Assembly: GCF_030269925.1 (NCBI RefSeq)
Contig: NC_085120.1
Coordinates: forward strand, 12,675,501-12,739,500
From: Bombyx mori
Lineage: Eukaryota; Arthropoda; Insecta; Lepidoptera; Bombycidae
Reading direction: 5' to 3'
Length of the DNA: 64,000 nt
Part shown: positions 21,840 to 33,889 of the stretch, piece by piece
How the letters are laid out: every line of letters begins with the position of its first letter
Numbering within the stretch: position 1 is the first letter of the stretch
The notes under the pieces: model-generated
Seen by the model: the letters and a program-made list of their open reading frames with translations, nothing else
Database searches by the model: none
What the model was told of the DNA's origin: nothing
Translations under genes and position numbers: made by a program

Positions 21840-24800
21840 TTTTTTTTTTTTTTTTTTTTTTTTATTGCCTTTGTAGGCAGACGGGCATACGGCCCACCTG
21901 ATGGTGAGTGGTTACCGTCGCCCATGGACTTCAGCAATGCCAGGGGCAGAGCCAAGCCGCTGCCTACCGCTTAATACTCTCCACAAGCCTCGTTTGAAGA
22001 AGGACATGTCATAGCGCTCGGGAAACACCGTGGAGGGGAGCTCATTCCATAGCCGGATGGTACGTGGCAAAAAAGACCTCTGGAAACGCACTGTGGATGA
22101 TCGCAGTGGCTCCAGGTAGTATGGATGAACTCTACTCCGGTGGCGGGCGGTGCGATGGTAAAAACGAGATGCTGGTATCATCTCGAACAATTCCTCAGAG
22201 CACTCCCCATGGAACATACGGTACAAAATACAGAGGGAACCGAAGTCCCTCCGCAGACCCAGAGGCTCCAAACGATCCGAGAGAATGGGATTATCGACAA
22301 TCCGAACGGCCCTCCTCTGTATGGAGTCAAATGGAAGAAGCTGGTATTTGGGAGCCCCAGCCCAGAGATGGGAGCAGTACTCCATGCGAGGCCGGACTTG
22401 TGCTTTATAAAGCAAAAGTCTTTGTCCAGGCGTGAAGTACCGCTTCGCTCTGTTGAGGACTCCCAGCATTTTGGACGCCAACTTGGCTTTGCCTTCCAAA
22501 TGACTCCGAAACTGGACATCGCTCGAAATGTCGACCCCAAGTATCCCGATACTCTCGGAAGGTTGCAGGGATACTCCTTGGAATTGCGGCGCCATGACAA
22601 AGGGGTCCTTCTTCGCAGTGAACGCGCAAACTTGTGTCTTTATCGGGTTGAATTGAACCAAGTTCAATTCACCCCATTCGGAGACTCGCCCCAGAGAGTT
22701 CTCCACTTCAGACACAAGTTTTGATCGTCTCTCTTGCACCACGCTCCGAGAGAGACTCTGATGGCCGATATATCGCGCATCCCCCGTGCTGTCATCCGCA
22801 TAGCAATGCATGCCATCAATAGACAGCATGTCATTGATATACAGGATGAAAAGCGTGGGGGAGAGCACCGAACCTTGTGGAACGCCAGCGTTAATGGTCA
22901 TGGTATCAGAACAGTCACCGTCTACAACGACCGTGATGCTCCGCCCATCCAAAAAGCTAGCGATCCACTTGCAGAGACCCTCGGGGATTCCGTAAGATGG
23001 TAGCTTCGACAGAAGTGCCCTATGCCAGACCCTGTCGAAGGCCTTCGCGATATCAAGGCTCACAGCAAGAGCCTCGCCCTTGCTCTCCAAGGCTTCAGCC
23101 CACCTGTGAGTAAGGTATACAAGAAGATCGCCAGCTGAGCGACCGTGACGGAAACCGTACTGTCGGTCACTGATCAGCTGGCGATCCTCCAGATACTTCA
23201 GGAGTTGTATATTAATTATTCGCTCCATCACCTTGGAAAGCAAGGAAGTTATCGCGATAGGCCTATAGCTCGATGGGTCCGACCGGTCACCCTTCTTGGG
23301 GATAGGGTGGACGTGGGCAGTCTTCCATGAAGACGGAACCCTGTTAGCGCAATAAGAGATACGATACAAACGCGTTAGCGCAGGCGTCAGCTCAGGGGCG
23401 CACTTTTTCAGAACCACTGCAGGGATGCCGTCTGGCCCGCTCGACTTATGGACGTCCAGGAGTCGGAGTTCCCGCCTGACTGCACACTGTGTAAAGCAGA
23501 TCTCCGGCAGGGAACTATCACACCGGAGGATGTTCGGTGGTGTGGCACCCCCGTCGTCCACAGTCGAGTTCGAGGCGAAGAGTTTGACCAGAAGGTCAGC
23601 CTTCTCTTTCGCACTATGGGCCAGACTGTCATCGGACTTGCGTAGTGGTGGGAGACTAGACCTGCAAAAGTTACCTTCTGCAGCTTTGGCGAGCGACCAA
23701 AAAGCACGGCTCCCAGAGGGATAGCTCTTCAGTCGCTCGCCAATTCTAGCAACGTGCTCCGATTTCGCCCTGGCAATAACCTTCTTGTAGGACCTGGAAG
23801 CGGCGTTATATTTCCGCCTTTCCTCTGAGATGTTAGGATCCCGACGTCTCCTAGCATCATCCCATGCCACGTATGCGGACCGCTTGAGGTGTGCAGCATC
23901 CCTGCTGGCATTGTTATACCAGGGTCTGCTGCAACCCCCAACGGGCACTTCAGAGGAGGGAACAAACAATTCCATCCCCTGGAGCACCACGTCTTTAAGA
24001 CGGTCCGCACAGACGTCAGGATCAGCAGAGGAAAAGCAGAACCGCCCCCATGGGTAGGATGCGTAAAACTCACGCAATCCATCCCAATCTGCTGACAAAT
24101 ACTGCCAAACTCTTCGATACCTGGTCGTCGTTCGACGACTAGGACGAGAGAGTGGTGTGGCAGCACGGATAAGGCAGTGATCAGACGATCCAAGTGGAGC
24201 GTCGACCACCACACTGTATCCGGCTGGATCGGTGGTCAGCAGAAGGTCCAACAGAGAAGGCTCGTGCCCCTCAATATCTGGGACACGGGTGGGCTGTGTC
24301 ACCAGCTGGGAGAGGCCGTAGGCCAAGGCGAAATCGTAGGCAGCCCGACCCGGGAGGTCAGTGGTTCTGGACCCCAACCACTCTTGGTGATGAGCGTTAA
24401 AGTCTCCAAGAACCACCACCTCCGCAGATGGGTACTGCTCAAGCACGCGGTTAGTCCCCTCTTGCACATGCTCTATCAGAGCTGAACCTGCATCACTGCT
24501 GTGGGACCTGTACAGGCACGCGTAGACTCGGGTACAGCCCCCGTGATCTACGCGCAGCCACAAGAGGGACAGGTCCCGTTGTTCGAGGCTTCGTAGACGG
24601 CGACAACAGACATCAGCCCGGACGAATACACACACCCCGGCTTTACGCAGGAAGTTGTGCTCCAATACGTAGCCGGGGTATTCAAGGTACGAAGTATCAT
24701 CCGGAGCAGATATCTGCGTCTCCGTCAGAAAAAGAAGGGCAGGCTGCGCCGTCTCAAGATGGTGGTGTACGGCGTCGAGGTTACTATGTAGACCCCTTAC

Positions 24801-25505
24801 ATTGCTGAAATCCACATTAAATGTGGAATGGGGAGTCGCCGACAAAACCCTTTTCCTTTTTCGAACTTTCATTTTTTTTATTTGGAGAGTGGGATTGGGT
24901 GGGGTAGGATGTTCGAGGCGAAATCGTGACAATACCTGAATAAAGCGCGGAGCACAGTACGTGCTCGACCACGGGTTGCGTGAGCGACCGACGCAGGGCA
25001 TGGAAGGGCCCCCAGTCCACCCTGCGTGCGATCGCCGGGATCCACTCCGGTCTCCGACTCCGGCACGACGACCGCACGACAGGATTTTACACCGGTTGGC
25101 GGGACAGCTTCCCGGGGCGGAGTTTAGTAGTGACACCCGGGTTCAGGTCCCCAACTGACCGGCGGGCGGCGGCGAACACCGTTTCACTGGGTCTCCCTAT
25201 ACCCCCGTCAAACAATCACGTCCCGCGAGCTCACACGCACGTCTGCTCCGCATGTTCCAGGTATCGCCAAGATTCACCCCCAACAAGGAAGAGGAAAGGG
25301 AAGGAATAACACTGGCTCTCCAACCCACACGCCGGAACACAGCTAGGCTATTTGGCGGCGGACTCTAGTTGGAGGGTGGTCGCCAGCCAGTCGGACAAGT
25401 CCTACCACCGATTATGTATTCGGCTCCCGTTTTGCACCACCCAGGGGTCACTTGTAGGGAATCGCGGGTTAAACCTACGGAAGCGGGAAGCAATCAACCC
25501 CCCTG
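21840..25505 (-). mobile_element. BMC1-like non-LTR retrotransposon (LINE)
   Basis: A ~3.7-kb GC-rich block in AT-rich DNA. On the minus strand it has a leader of ~600 bp from about 25505, one long endonuclease-reverse transcriptase frame, a 48-bp 3'UTR and a 24-nt poly(A) (seen as T at 21840-21863). The 3' end matches the fragments at 12.4, 15.4, 41.3, 58.0 and 61.5 kb. No gag-like ORF1 lies upstream, so it is either 5'-truncated or of a single-ORF type. I could not identify a target-site duplication. The 5' boundary (near a run of C at 25498-25503) is estimated from base composition. The BMC1 name rests on remembered 3' sequence. Confidence 0.85.
21912..24872 (-). CDS. LINE endonuclease-reverse transcriptase (BMC1-like)
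   Basis: A protein of about 986 aa that nicks target DNA and reverse-transcribes the element RNA at the nick. An AP-type endonuclease comes first: NVRGL, TETQ, then GDFNAHH about 130 residues in and SSDH about 200 residues in. The reverse transcriptase follows with SSGPDGIP, SSYRPIAITSLLSK, the catalytic SLDIAKAFD, GVPQGSVLSP and YADD (22791-22802), then GILGVDIS. The C-terminus (RSFLPRTIRLWN) matches the truncated copies. All catalytic motifs are present and there is no internal stop. I start at ATG 24872 (MKVRKRKR, 19 codons before the endonuclease) because the upstream in-frame extension to 25136 begins at a non-ATG codon and looks like leader; ATG at about 25001 is an alternative. The plus-strand frames across this region are shadows. 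Confidence 0.9.
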   Translation of the reverse strand: MKVRKRKRVLSATPHSTFNVDFSNVRGLHSNLDAVHHHLETAQPALLFLTETQISAPDDTSYLEYPGYVLEHNFLRKAGVCVFVRADVCCRRLRSLEQRDLSLLWLRVDHGGCTRVYACLYRSHSSDAGSALIEHVQEGTNRVLEQYPSAEVVVLGDFNAHHQEWLGSRTTDLPGRAAYDFALAYGLSQLVTQPTRVPDIEGHEPSLLDLLLTTDPAGYSVVVDAPLGSSDHCLIRAATPLSRPSRRTTTRYRRVWQYLSADWDGLREFYASYPWGRFCFSSADPDVCADRLKDVVLQGMELFVPSSEVPVGGCSRPWYNNASRDAAHLKRSAYVAWDDARRRRDPNISEERRKYNAASRSYKKVIARAKSEHVARIGERLKSYPSGSRAFWSLAKAAEGNFCRSSLPPLRKSDDSLAHSAKEKADLLVKLFASNSTVDDGGATPPNILRCDSSLPEICFTQCAVRRELRLLDVHKSSGPDGIPAVVLKKCAPELTPALTRLYRISYCANRVPSSWKTAHVHPIPKKGDRSDPSSYRPIAITSLLSKVMERIINIQLLKYLEDRQLISDRQYGFRHGRSAGDLLVYLTHRWAEALESKGEALAVSLDIAKAFDRVWHRALLSKLPSYGIPEGLCKWIASFLDGRSITVVVDGDCSDTMTINAGVPQGSVLSPTLFILYINDMLSIDGMHCYADDSTGDARYIGHQSLSRSVVQERRSKLVSEVENSLGRVSEWGELNLVQFNPIKTQVCAFTAKKDPFVMAPQFQGVSLQPSESIGILGVDISSDVQFRSHLEGKAKLASKMLGVLNRAKRYFTPGQRLLLYKAQVRPRMEYCSHLWAGAPKYQLLPFDSIQRRAVRIVDNPILSDRLEPLGLRRDFGSLCILYRMFHGECSEELFEMIPASRFYHRTARHRSRVHPYYLEPLRSSTVRFQRSFLPRTIRLWNELPSTVFPERYDMSFFKRGLWRVLSGRQRLGSAPGIAEVHGRR

Positions 25506-25682
25506 TTTGCTAAATTTTCCTTGTTAATATCTAAGCTATAACAATTAGCTACCTATTGCTTGCTACACATCAATACAGTGGTCGATTTATTTTTAAGTGA
25601 ATTACTTATTTGCGTTCGGCATGTGACCGTGTTGGATCACACTTGCTTATAGTGCCGCAGGATTGAGACAAATAGACACCTT

Positions 25683-25850
25683 TCCTATGCATCCTATTCC
25701 GATCCGGTAGTAGATTCATTCGCGAAGCAGCTGCTCTTGAGTTGTTAGGTTTCCTTCGCTGCTGCTAGCTAATCCCACCCCTCCTGTCCTGGTGAAGCTG
25801 GAAAGGCCTCCGGGCCACCAGAAATCCTTCAATAATAAAATAAAAAACAT
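25683..25850 (+). mobile_element. jockey-type LINE 3' end (same subfamily as the full copy)
   Basis: ttccgatccggtagtagatt through gaaaggcctccgggccacca to an A-rich tail matches 56257-56450. It starts just downstream of the hairpin and lacks about 25 bp near 25760-25790. Confidence 0.85.
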
Positions 25851-28800
25851 ATGGACAAGGAATAAATACTTGGATTTTTCTGAACTGAAAAATGACTTAG
25901 GTGTGGCTTGTGTACTAATATTCCTGTGTCATTAAACATTTCATTTGCTTACGAAAAGCCAAAATTTCAATCGTTTTAAAGAAAGTGGTCTTGATTACTT
26001 TTATGGCTGGTAGCTTCACGCAAGGTTTAGCAACATTATAAATATGACATTGTACTAAACCTTTAAGATTGTGGTTTTCCTCCTTCCCTATTGGTTACAA
26101 TTAATCGCTTCCATAAAATATTTAATAATACGCGAAGAATTGACTCACCTCTTAATAGGATTAAAGCTCGAAACTTCACCATAATGCTGCTACCATGCGA
26201 GCCGGAAATGAAAGCTATTTTATAGGCCTTTAACGTCGCGTGAAATTGTAACTAACAAATCCTAAATTAAAACAGTTTCAGATTTTGGAACAAATTACAG
26301 TCTATGCGGGTACGGAAAAAGTACTTAGTTTTAATTTAAATAAGCTTATAACCGTAAAGCTATCGTCTGTTTAATGATGACTTCTGAAAGCCTTAGAAGA
26401 TAGCAGAATTCATATCAGTAAGTAAGAACAGAAGAATCAGTGAGAAAATTAATAATAGTGGTGAAGCAGTAGTCGAATTACTCGAAAGTACTGATGAGCT
26501 TTTACGAGACGCTAACCGCCAACGAAGCACTGACACATGTGACGATAACTTAAAATTTCAAAGCACCTGTGTAGCGACTAACGATATTGGATTTTTTCAA
26601 TAAAATAGGATGTGCCATAAAAAGCCGGCTTCCGACCCGGGGTACCTACTCTACGCTCAAGAGATTACACTCCCGCGGGACCAGTACCGTAGATTTTACA
26701 GTAGAGGCAGGGTTGTACATCATTACGAAAACGAACACGATAAATATTACTTATTAACCAATTCTTGATTCAAATATTTAAAAATATACATATTGCAATA
26801 TTTTATGGCGCTAAAACGAATAATAATTTTATTATGTTACATATTTGGATATTATTTAGTGAACGTAGCTGTCAGCCCTGTCGATCATAGGCGGGTTTTA
26901 CACGAGACGTCGCTAGCGCCCTGCTTGTTTTGACTCCGACGTTTCCCGCGCATAAATCACAAGCCTAATGTATCGAAATGATGCAGCAGCGCGCATCGCT
27001 CAGTGCGACACCACCCTAAGACTTTTACAGACAAATAAGTACTAGACCTAAATGGATTTAAAGTTGATTTCAGTTTGATGCTTTTATAACTATTCATGGT
27101 TAGTCAAATTCAGTCCATAAAGACATACCGTTAAAGTTGAAGTTAATGTAGCAGAGAAAGCGACGAATATTGTTTTTGAAAAAATTGCAATCTATTTTCT
27201 TTTGATCATTGGTAGTCGCCATTTGTGTTCTTTATTCCTGTTGTCATAAAGACGACAATTGAGTGTTATATATTATTTTAGCGGAACAATTTGTTTTGGT
27301 AGGTATGTAATCCACATGAAAGCTTTCGGATTAGTGTTTGATGACATCATTATTTTTCGGATGACGATAGTGTTGCGATTTCGTTCGCCCTGTGGGATCG
27401 AGGGGGCGAAAATTAGTTTTTTTATTTATTTCTACTCCGTTGTGATTTATTGTTCGGACTCAATTTTGTGAGTAGTAAGTGTACTTAGAAGATTGTCTAA
27501 TTTTTTTCGAAATTCCCTGCCAAATTCATTAATTTAAGTAGGCGTCTTAAAAGAAAACTTCAATAGTGTTTTTTTAATGAATACGATGTGACGTCTACGA
27601 CACAATTTATTTATCTGTTTATAACAATAGGACGAACGAAGATAATGTTCTAAAAATCGATAGTAACAAAATATTTTAAGAACATTAATAAAGCACACCG
27701 CACTAAAAACCGGTAACGGAAACCCCGCGGCAGCACTACTAGGAAATCATAAATTACTATACTCAAAACTAAGCTCAATTATTTCCGTATAATCTTAGAT
27801 CCTTTAAATCGCATGATTCGAACGCCCCTCGCACAATAACTCCTTCGATTCATGCCAACCTGGTACTTCTACCGTCCGAATACGACTGAATTACCCTTGC
27901 CTTGCTCCCTTCGCGTCCCTTGTTTCAATTTTCCGGATCACTGGACCCTGTCGCATCGAGATGTGGTCATTACAAAGAGGAAAAATCTCGCAGATGTTAG
28001 CAAAATGTTAATTTTGATACGAATCTCGGTTTGTCAACCATTAAAGCGACGAGTTACCTCGTAAAGTGTTTTTACGCGGAGGTTGATGAAACGATAACAA
28101 TATGAGATATGACCTTGTTACGCTCGTAAAGTCGAAATTATAGTCTTAAAAAATATCAAATTTAAGAAAAAACAGAAGAAAAATCAGCCTAATACGCATA
28201 TGCCCGAGAATTTAAGGTATTTTAATTATTCTTAATATCTAAAGGTGATTTTGTGAGATGTTTACAAGGAATCTATACCTGATCTAAATTCTTCAAATAT
28301 CATAACTTCATATAAAATTTGTTACGCATTAGACTTAATACGGAGTTCTCAAATTCTTCGGTAAAAATATATATAATCAAACGCAACATTCCGTGGAAAA
28401 GAATATTAAACACTAGCGACTCCCCTTCGCTTCGCTTCGGAAACTGTAATTTATTTTTGATTTCTCCACTATTTAATGGCTGTTATTATACATATAAACC
28501 TTCCTCTTCAATCACTCTATCTATTAAAGAAACTGCATCAAAATCCGTTGCGTTGTTTTAAATATTTAAGCATACGGAGGGATATAGGGACAGAGAAAGC
28601 GACTTTGTTTTATACTATGTAGTGATAACGAATTCCGTATATATTACTTGGAGATGCATCAGCGAGTGTTCACACGAAAGGGTCGGGGGTTGTAATCCCG
28701 GACGGGCCCCCGGGACTCGTAACCGGAGAACTAAAGTACAAACAGACAAAATTGTGTACGCACTACAATATGTTATACCCTCGCGTATTAGGATACATAA

Positions 28801-29064
28801 ATTTACTTCTGATTTCAAAAACATAAACTTCGTTGTTACATATTTTACGTATTATTTACAGGTTTCCGAGAACATATTTGCCGTAATTTAAAATAATAAA
28901 GAAAGATACAATACTGAGTGAATGTTATCATATCACTTACCTCTCTACGTAGAATTGGCCAGTTATACGTATCGATTGCTTAAACGCAAATCGACAAACG
29001 GGATAACCCGAAACGACAATATATTTAAATGTTCAAAGAAAAATCTCTTAATATTATATTTTAC
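25851..29064. other. long anonymous AT-rich stretch
   Basis: No gene or known element recognised. Open frames up to 89 codons (e.g. 28319-28561, 28622-28891) have no domain. A GC-rich knot at about 28676-28720 includes gggggttgtaatcccgg, faintly like a tRNA/SINE B box. Confidence 0.35.
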
Positions 29065-29356
29065 ACTAGCTGACTTCGTAGTAGGCAGATTTCGTAGTGC
29101 CTCAATTGATAAAATAAAAGACCTAAACTTTTGTATAAAATAAACTTAAAACAAACAAAAGCAATCCGTTCCACGGGGGACATATCAAAGGAAAAACAAA
29201 ATTGTATTTTTTTTAATTCCGAGCATTTTCATGATTATCTACCTTTTAAACTTTCTCTGGACTTCCTCAAATAATTCAAGACCAAAATTAGCCAAATCGG
29301 TCGTTCTCGAGTTTTAGCGAGAGTAACGAACAGTAATTCATTTTTATATATATAGA
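29065..29356 (-). mobile_element. non-autonomous Helitron
   Basis: In element (minus) sense it runs from TCTATATATATAAAAATGAA to CTAGT (ACTAG at 29065-29069 on plus). The interior is shared with the copies at 33.9 and 37.0 kb. Confidence 0.75.
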
Positions 29357-29667
29357 AGAAAAAGATTGGTTGTTGGGCATCATCATTTCATGTTTGTGAC
29401 ATGAACATTTTTAGATTGAATCTCCCTATTAGCTGTACTTATCCGGGATGAGATCTTTATGACCTGATATATGATGACTTTATGATTATGATAAATAAAA
29501 TTTTGTTACAAATCTTTATAAAACTAAATCTGTTTATGTAGTCTGTCATCAGAATGGAGATTATTACGGATAAAAAGCGTCCAAGTGGCCACAGTTGATT
29601 AATAAGCATTGGTCGCCGAACACCATGTATTGTAACGATGTAGTCCTTTTAAAGTTATGTCCTTTTC
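29357..29667. other. anonymous DNA
   Basis: Nothing recognised. Confidence 0.4.
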
Positions 29668-30175
29668 CCTGGTAGGGTATTTTGTGAGCCCGCTTGGCTA
29701 GGTAACACTCCCCCGCCTACTTTTGCGGGAAAGTAGTAATGCGTTTCGGTTCGAAAAGTTGAAACGGAGACTTAGAAGTTATATCTCGTAATGTGTGGCG
29801 GCATTTATGTTGTTGATGTCTATGGGCTAAGGTTACTACTTGAAAGCAGATGGAACTTGAGTTCATCCATATATTTTTTTCCTAACTATTCTAACCTAAC
29901 CTTACCTAACCTCGAGGGGTTATACTAGATTCACAGACCGAGTAGATTAGCTCACGGGGCTCAAACCTGACGACGTTGCTAACACTAACCCTAGCAAGAG
30001 CTGTGCTTCGCAGAATCTACCACCGGATCGGAAACGCGACCCACTGAGTGTCTGTGGGTTAATTTACTCGCCGAGTCCTTCGTTGCAAGACGGGTTCGAC
30101 GAGAACGACGATGTGTGCTTGAGGTACATGCTGAAATGACATGTTTAGGGCCTCATCCACCTAAGCTTTTTATGT
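29668..30175 (+). mobile_element. degenerate Bm1 SINE split by a LINE tail
   Basis: A diverged Bm1 body runs 29668-29869 (ctggtagggtattttgtgag, aatgcgtttcggttcgaa, gatgtctatgggct). Its last bases (tcatccacctaagctttt) resume at 30153 beyond the LINE fragment. Confidence 0.75.
29870..30152 (-). mobile_element. jockey-type LINE 3' fragment nested in Bm1
   Basis: Minus-strand LINE tail with poly(T) at 29874-29880. It is flanked by the 7-bp repeat tcatcca (29863-29869, 30153-30159). One hairpin arm and the loop have been deleted: cccactgag at about 30041 joins directly to tgtctgtggg. Confidence 0.8.
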
Positions 30176-31097
30176 CTTTCTTGTGCTAATGACATTTGCT
30201 CGAGACGACACTCCGAACAAGCAGAGAAGCGTCGACGAACAAGCCGCCTGAACAAGTGTTTTAAAAGTAAAACTTATTCGAATTTCTTATTTCAGAGTTA
30301 CCACACTTTTCGTGTACGACATTCTTTATCGGCCATCAGTTCCGAGTGAGTCCCTTATAAAGTGTGTTTTACACTGTCGAGGGCGGCGGCGTCTCCGGTT
30401 ACTTACCTGGAAAGATGGAAATCATATCTTAGTATAGAGCAGACAAACAACAAAAAAAAAAGACACACAACAACAGCAGAATGACAAACGGTGTCGAGAT
30501 AAGAAGGTTTTTGCGAAAATTTTTTATAATTTCAACGAGATATAACGTTGATTTGTGTTGTGTAGTTTTTTGAGAATTATAATTATTGTTTTTTTTTAGT
30601 GCGGAAGAACATATTTCGAGAATATTCTTCTTTTATTATGTATCCTAAGCTTAGATTGTCTCAACGATTAATCCAATATCTCGCTACTTTACCGTATTAA
30701 AGCGACAATGGAATACTAAGAATTCAATATTTAAAAAATGTAGTAATTTGTAGACACATCAGGAGCCTGTAGTAAGCGACATTATATACGAATCCGCTAA
30801 AAACATTACATCCGATTATGCTTCTAATGAATGATTACCAACATTCGGATTGAATGATGTTCTACTGAGAGACCACAGCTTGAATCCGACTCCAATGCAT
30901 ATTATAAGAAAAATATTTGATATACGAAGGCTTGCACTTATAATTGTTTCATGACGTAGCGTTTACTTTATATGTACCTATGCGCTACTTAAAATCTGAT
31001 ATCTGCTTAGCTAAAGAAGAAGATATAGAAGACTGAGTCAAAACTACTCAGTATTGATTAAATAAAAACAATTCAAAGTTCGAAAATGAAAATATTT
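30176..31097. other. anonymous DNA
   Basis: No gene recognised. A perfect consensus splice-donor-like string (minus-strand CCAGGTAAGTAA, 30398-30409) is discussed under findings. Confidence 0.35.
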
Positions 31098-31232
31098 GCT
31101 GGTGATAGGACGTCTTGTAAGTCCGCACGAGTAGGTACCACCGCCCCGCCTATTTCTGCCGTGAAGCAGTAATGCGTTTCGGTTTGAAGGGCGGGGCAGC
31201 CGTTGTAACTGTACTGAGACCTTATAACTTTT
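31098..31232 (+). mobile_element. Bm1 SINE, 3'-truncated
   Basis: gctggtgataggacgtcttg to ctgagaccttataactt, then a T-run instead of the rest of the body. Confidence 0.85.
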
Positions 31233-33889
31233 TTTTAACAATTAAAACGCAATAAAATGAAGAATAAACATTTACAGAAAATTCAATACACCTTCAGAGT
31301 AACTTCATTACTAAAACATTAAATTATATCATCGTTTTTAACTTGAATAACAATTTGCAGCTCCCAAATATCTTGATACGTTCAATAAAAAAACCAGTGA
31401 GCATTTTCGTTTGACTTTCGTGATGATAATATAATAAAAATGGCCGACACCTTAACTTTCTCGTGTCCAACAAATGTCTTAATTATTTTAATCGACACTT
31501 GATTATCTAACGAACTACTACTATTAAAGTCCTTTGATATAGGTAGTTTACGACTTGTTTCATGTTAGAGCTTATGATACGGTCTACCTCGGTTTTAACT
31601 GCTGTCAAGTATTATGAAAACGTGATTACGAGATCCGACCTTTTTAGAGAGACATTAAAGTAAACCACATCCAGATTATGAAACCCTGGTACATTTAGAA
31701 AGACATATCTTTTATTTTCCTAGTTATTTAGCCTGCGCACGGCTCAAACGATAATAAGTTCAAAATTAAAACGCGTTTCCCGTCTCTATAAAACATTACT
31801 GAAGTCAGTTTATTATCTAATTAATTGAAACATTTATCGCATTTTATCTTTATTTTAAGAAAGATATATGACTAAAATATACAATGTCTGAGTTATTAGG
31901 ATGCTTAATTAGCTTTGAGCTGGCGACGTTATGTAAAATTTATGTAGCCTAATTAGTTAGTCATATCGTCAGAGATTTGAAATGTTGTATCAGGTAACTG
32001 TCCAATGTAATCCTGACATCAAATTGTTAAATAAAAAACATTCTATACTCGCCATAGAAACTACTATTCAAAATCAGGACGGTAGCATCTGTCATCCCGG
32101 TATTACTGATTCATTGACATAAATAATGTCAACAGTCAACCATTGAGAGCCGTCGACGCCGCGACAGGATAGCCACCGCTCCCAAAAAAAAAAAACAGCA
32201 CTCCCAAGAACACAAGGCATAAATATATCAAAACGGAAACAATAGGGCGACTCCACCGACATCGCGTCACACGCCACCGACCCGCTCACATATTTCAAAA
32301 AACGCACAAATAAAAAAGACAAAATAAGAATTTCGAAAAGCCAACATCGAAGAATAAAAACAAAAACAAAAACAAAAAAAAACACAAAAAAAAACTACGT
32401 GACGGACATTAATTAAAACGGACCCACGACCAGGAATCCAGAAAAACAAAAGAGTTTAAACAAACCTTCGCAGTGGGATCCCTCGCAATGATCATCATCT
32501 CACATTTTTAATCATCGAACGTAAAGTCATTGAGGGCAATCGAAAAGTGACCCTGCGCCTCAGGGTTAAGAATGGGATCGCGACCGCAGAGGACGCATCG
32601 TTTATCGATATAAAGACCTGTTGAAAATTATTTTTTGGTCGGATTGTCACCGTTGTTTTAATGGTATTATGCATTGAAGAAGGGTTATCTGCTGGGTCCG
32701 ATCTCGGGTCCAGGTATAGAGCCAAGATTGATTGAGAGGGATCCGACATTTTTATGTCTGTTCTCTGGGGTGTCGTCGACTCGCCACGAAGGGCTAGGTT
32801 ATTAAATTAGTGCCATCGAACGGACAAAAAAAAACCAATAATTATCGCAGTAACTTCGCTCATCATTCTTTAAGACGTTTAGGTGGCTTCGTGAATAAAA
32901 ATATCGACATAATGAATTTGGACATTGTTCGAATGATTTGTAATGTTATGACTCACTAAAAAGAGTTTTAGTTTCGCGATAAATTTATATTTACGAAAAT
33001 AGCACACAAGAACCAAACTTCATTTATTAAATTTAAACATTAGTTTTATCTTTAATCAGGACAAAAAGTTAGATCAACGATATTTAAATGATAGTGGATC
33101 ATTAAAGAGTACGATACAAATCAGCGTCGGGCGCACATTACAATAGTTGTCAACACAACGTTCAGAGCCCGCCTTGGAAGGGATTATGACAGAGGCACAA
33201 AAGCGCAACGCTTAGTGGTAGGGCGTTGTAAGAGACTCGTAAAAACGTATTGTGCATTATTTGTGTTATTGTGTCCTTTTGTTAGTAATATGATGTCGAA
33301 CATAATGCGAGCCGAGTGTGGGCCGAATCTGTTGTGTTTTTTAGACAATAATGTTTTTATTTGTATTTTATACCGGCCGATTCGAATTTGATGTGTTCAT
33401 TTACAATTTTATTTGTATTCTAAATAATCTGTTACTCGTGTGTAGTTGTATACCATTACACATATAACTACACGACAGATTTCCATTGCCACTATACATC
33501 TCGAGCCTAATTTGTGAGGTGAAGTTCGTTGGTGCAAAAGTCTTGCTTAATCAGCAGAAAAGCTATTTCTCGTATGGCTATGGTTGTAACGATGTTGTCG
33601 ATTTGGAGATCTGTGATTGAAATCTCTTGCTTTAATAGATCTGTCCTACCCTACAGGTTGGGTTGGATAATCATTTGGCGATAAAATATAAGCAGGAAAG
33701 GAAGGAAGAAACAAGGGCACCATCCGCGCGGACTTTTATCCTACTACCAATATGATTGTTTATTTGAGCAATTTATCGAAAGGATTCATTTTTTCATTTA
33801 GCTTTACGAATGAGAATTTACTTAGGCAATGTTTTCCCTGTATGTGCCTTAGTAGCTATACCTATGGCTCTTAATTATTTTTATTTGGT
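31233..33889. other. long anonymous stretch
   Basis: No gene or named repeat recognised. It contains A-rich simple sequence (for example 32340-32395). The minus-strand frames of 60-97 codons at 32092-32749 follow the low-complexity T/A runs and are not convincing. Confidence 0.35.

Noticed and set aside
22064..23724. Several plus-strand open frames of 60-199 codons across the BMC1-like LINE
   Set aside because: They are antisense shadows of a GC-rich conserved reverse transcriptase frame and contain no domain of their own.
21828..25520. Target-site duplication of the BMC1-like LINE (shared aaattt)
   Set aside because: Only six AT-rich bases match and the flanking positions do not line up, so it is not credible.
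28676..28725. Possible tRNA or SINE head (gggggttgtaatcccgg)
   Set aside because: Only a B-box-like string. No A box at the right distance and no cloverleaf could be drawn.
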